Source of the DNA: Heloderma charlesbogerti
Lineage: Eukaryota > Chordata > Lepidosauria > Squamata > Helodermatidae
Length of the DNA stretch: 64,000 nt
Direction: 5' to 3'
Assembly: GCA_026122225.1 (NCBI GenBank)
Contig: JANEZZ010002681.1
Location: forward strand, 310,001 to 374,000
Within the stretch, counting starts at the first letter, position 1, and each line of letters starts with the position of its first letter. Position numbers and translations under genes: made by a program. Positions 63,165 through 64,000 of the stretch are shown here, piece by piece. The notes beneath the pieces were generated by a model. The model was not told the origin of the DNA, did not search any database, and was given only the letters and a program-made list of their open reading frames with translations.

Positions 63165-64000
63165 CTCTTGGATGAGAGTGATTATCTGGATCCATTTCAA
63201 TCAGGGTTCAGGCCAGGTTTTGGCACAGAAATAGCCTTGGTTGCCCTGTATGATGACCTGCGTTGGAAGAAAGACAGGGGAGTGTGGTCCTGTTGATTCT
63301 CCTTGATCTCTTGGCAGCTTTCGATACCATCAACCATGGTATCCTTCTGGGACGGCTCTCTGAGCTGTGAGTGGGAGGCACTGCATTTCAGTGGTTTTGC
63401 TCCTACTTGGAGGGTCGACTCCAGTAGGTGGTGCTTGGGGAACACTGCCCAGCCCCATGGATTCTCCAATATGGGGTTCCACAGGGAGTCAGTTTTGTCC
63501 CTCATGCTGTTCACCATCTACATGAAACCATTGAGTGCGGTCATCTGGAGTTTTGGAGTGCATTGTCATCAGTACGCTGATGACACAGCTCTATTTCTCC
63601 TTTTCATCTTCTTCAGGTGAGGCTGTGGATGTGCTGAATCAGTTCCTGGCTGTGACAATGGATTGGATGAGGGCTAATAAACTGAAACTCAATCCAGACA
63701 AGACTGAGAAGCTGTTTGTGGGTGGTTCTGCTGACTGGAAGGAGGGTGTTCCACCTGTTCTGGATGGGCTTGTACTCCCCCTGAAGAAGCAGGTCTGTAG
63801 CTTGGGGTCTTCCTGGAACCATCTTTGTCACTTGAGGCTCACGTGGCCTCAGTGGCACAGAGTGCCTTCTATCAACTTCGGTTGGTAGTCCAGCTACGCC
63901 CCTGTGTGGACAGGGATAACCAGGCTTCAGTTGTCTATGCTCTGGTAATCTCCAAGTTAGATCACTGCAATGCACTCTATGTGGGGCTGCCTTTGAAGAT
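63165..64000 (+). pseudogene. L2-group LINE, reverse transcriptase part (interrupted, runs off the window)
   Basis: LDESDYLDPFQSGFRPGFG (63166), a Leu-rich AFDTI-like block in another frame near 63315, then MLFTIYMKPL, motif C HQYADDTALF (about 63570-63600), and NQFLAVTMDWMRANKLKLNP (63640). At least two frameshifts and a stop at 63294-63296 break it. The phrase YADDT with SSSGEAVDVLNQ is typical of squamate L2 elements. The element continues beyond 64000. Confidence 0.82.

Overview
The window looks like an intergenic stretch of a squamate reptile (lizard or snake) nuclear genome. The evidence is two nearly identical full-length RTE-BovB LINEs, L2- and CR1-like LINE debris, a 5S-rRNA-headed SINE, a tyrosine-recombinase (Ngaro-type) retrotransposon, and many non-autonomous hAT DNA transposons. 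I found no host protein-coding gene, tRNA gene or true rRNA gene. The species cannot be named from this sequence alone.

The dominant theme is a swarm of non-autonomous hAT elements (about 0.4-1 kb, longer when nested). Their ends read TAGGGATG...CATCCCTA, and most have an 8-bp target-site duplication that can be read directly. Their interiors are built from stacked palindromes: GATAGGCTACGTAAA-type, ACGCAAATGGCGGC-type and AATAAGG-type modules. In the long forms (such as 1485-1948 and 11893-12362) the modules are arranged into one larger palindrome. Three sub-types share this interior: A (ends TACGAAAG...TTCTCTGACATCCCTA), B (GC-rich, ends TGGACGAAAG...ATTCTCCGCCATCCCTA) and shorter chain-like relatives. 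Most ends carry an outward-pointing GGTAAGT splice-donor match. Elements are nested several times: 1283-2209 in 1193-2993; 9199-9941 in 9077-10357; three levels in 13246-16768; 59183-60162 in 59045-60409.

Layout. 1-3.4 kb: CR1 debris split by nested hATs. 3.4-5.4 kb: a decayed Ngaro copy. 5.9-10.4 kb: an L2 tail and four hATs. 11.6-17.5 kb: a CR1 fragment split by a hAT, then the nested stack. 19-24.3 kb: three hATs and a solo-LTR-like unit. 24.3-30.5 kb: old LINE tails and microsatellites. 30.6-33.8 kb: BovB copy 1 (+). 35.9-43.0 kb: a 7.1-kb Ngaro-type element with gag, RT/RNase H, tyrosine recombinase, a broken SGNH hydrolase and split direct repeats, inserted in a hAT palindrome. 43-52.8 kb: several hATs, MITEs and the 5S SINE. 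54.6-57.8 kb: BovB copy 2 (-). 59-64 kb: a nested hAT, an LTR-like unit, and an L2 LINE split by a hAT.

Activity. The BovB copies are the youngest autonomous elements: each keeps one complete endonuclease-RT frame, and they differ by about 20 residues by eye. The Ngaro copy keeps long frames but has a His where the recombinase Arg of HxxR is expected, an Asn at an expected RNase H Asp, and a disrupted hydrolase. The hATs encode no transposase here and must have been moved in trans.
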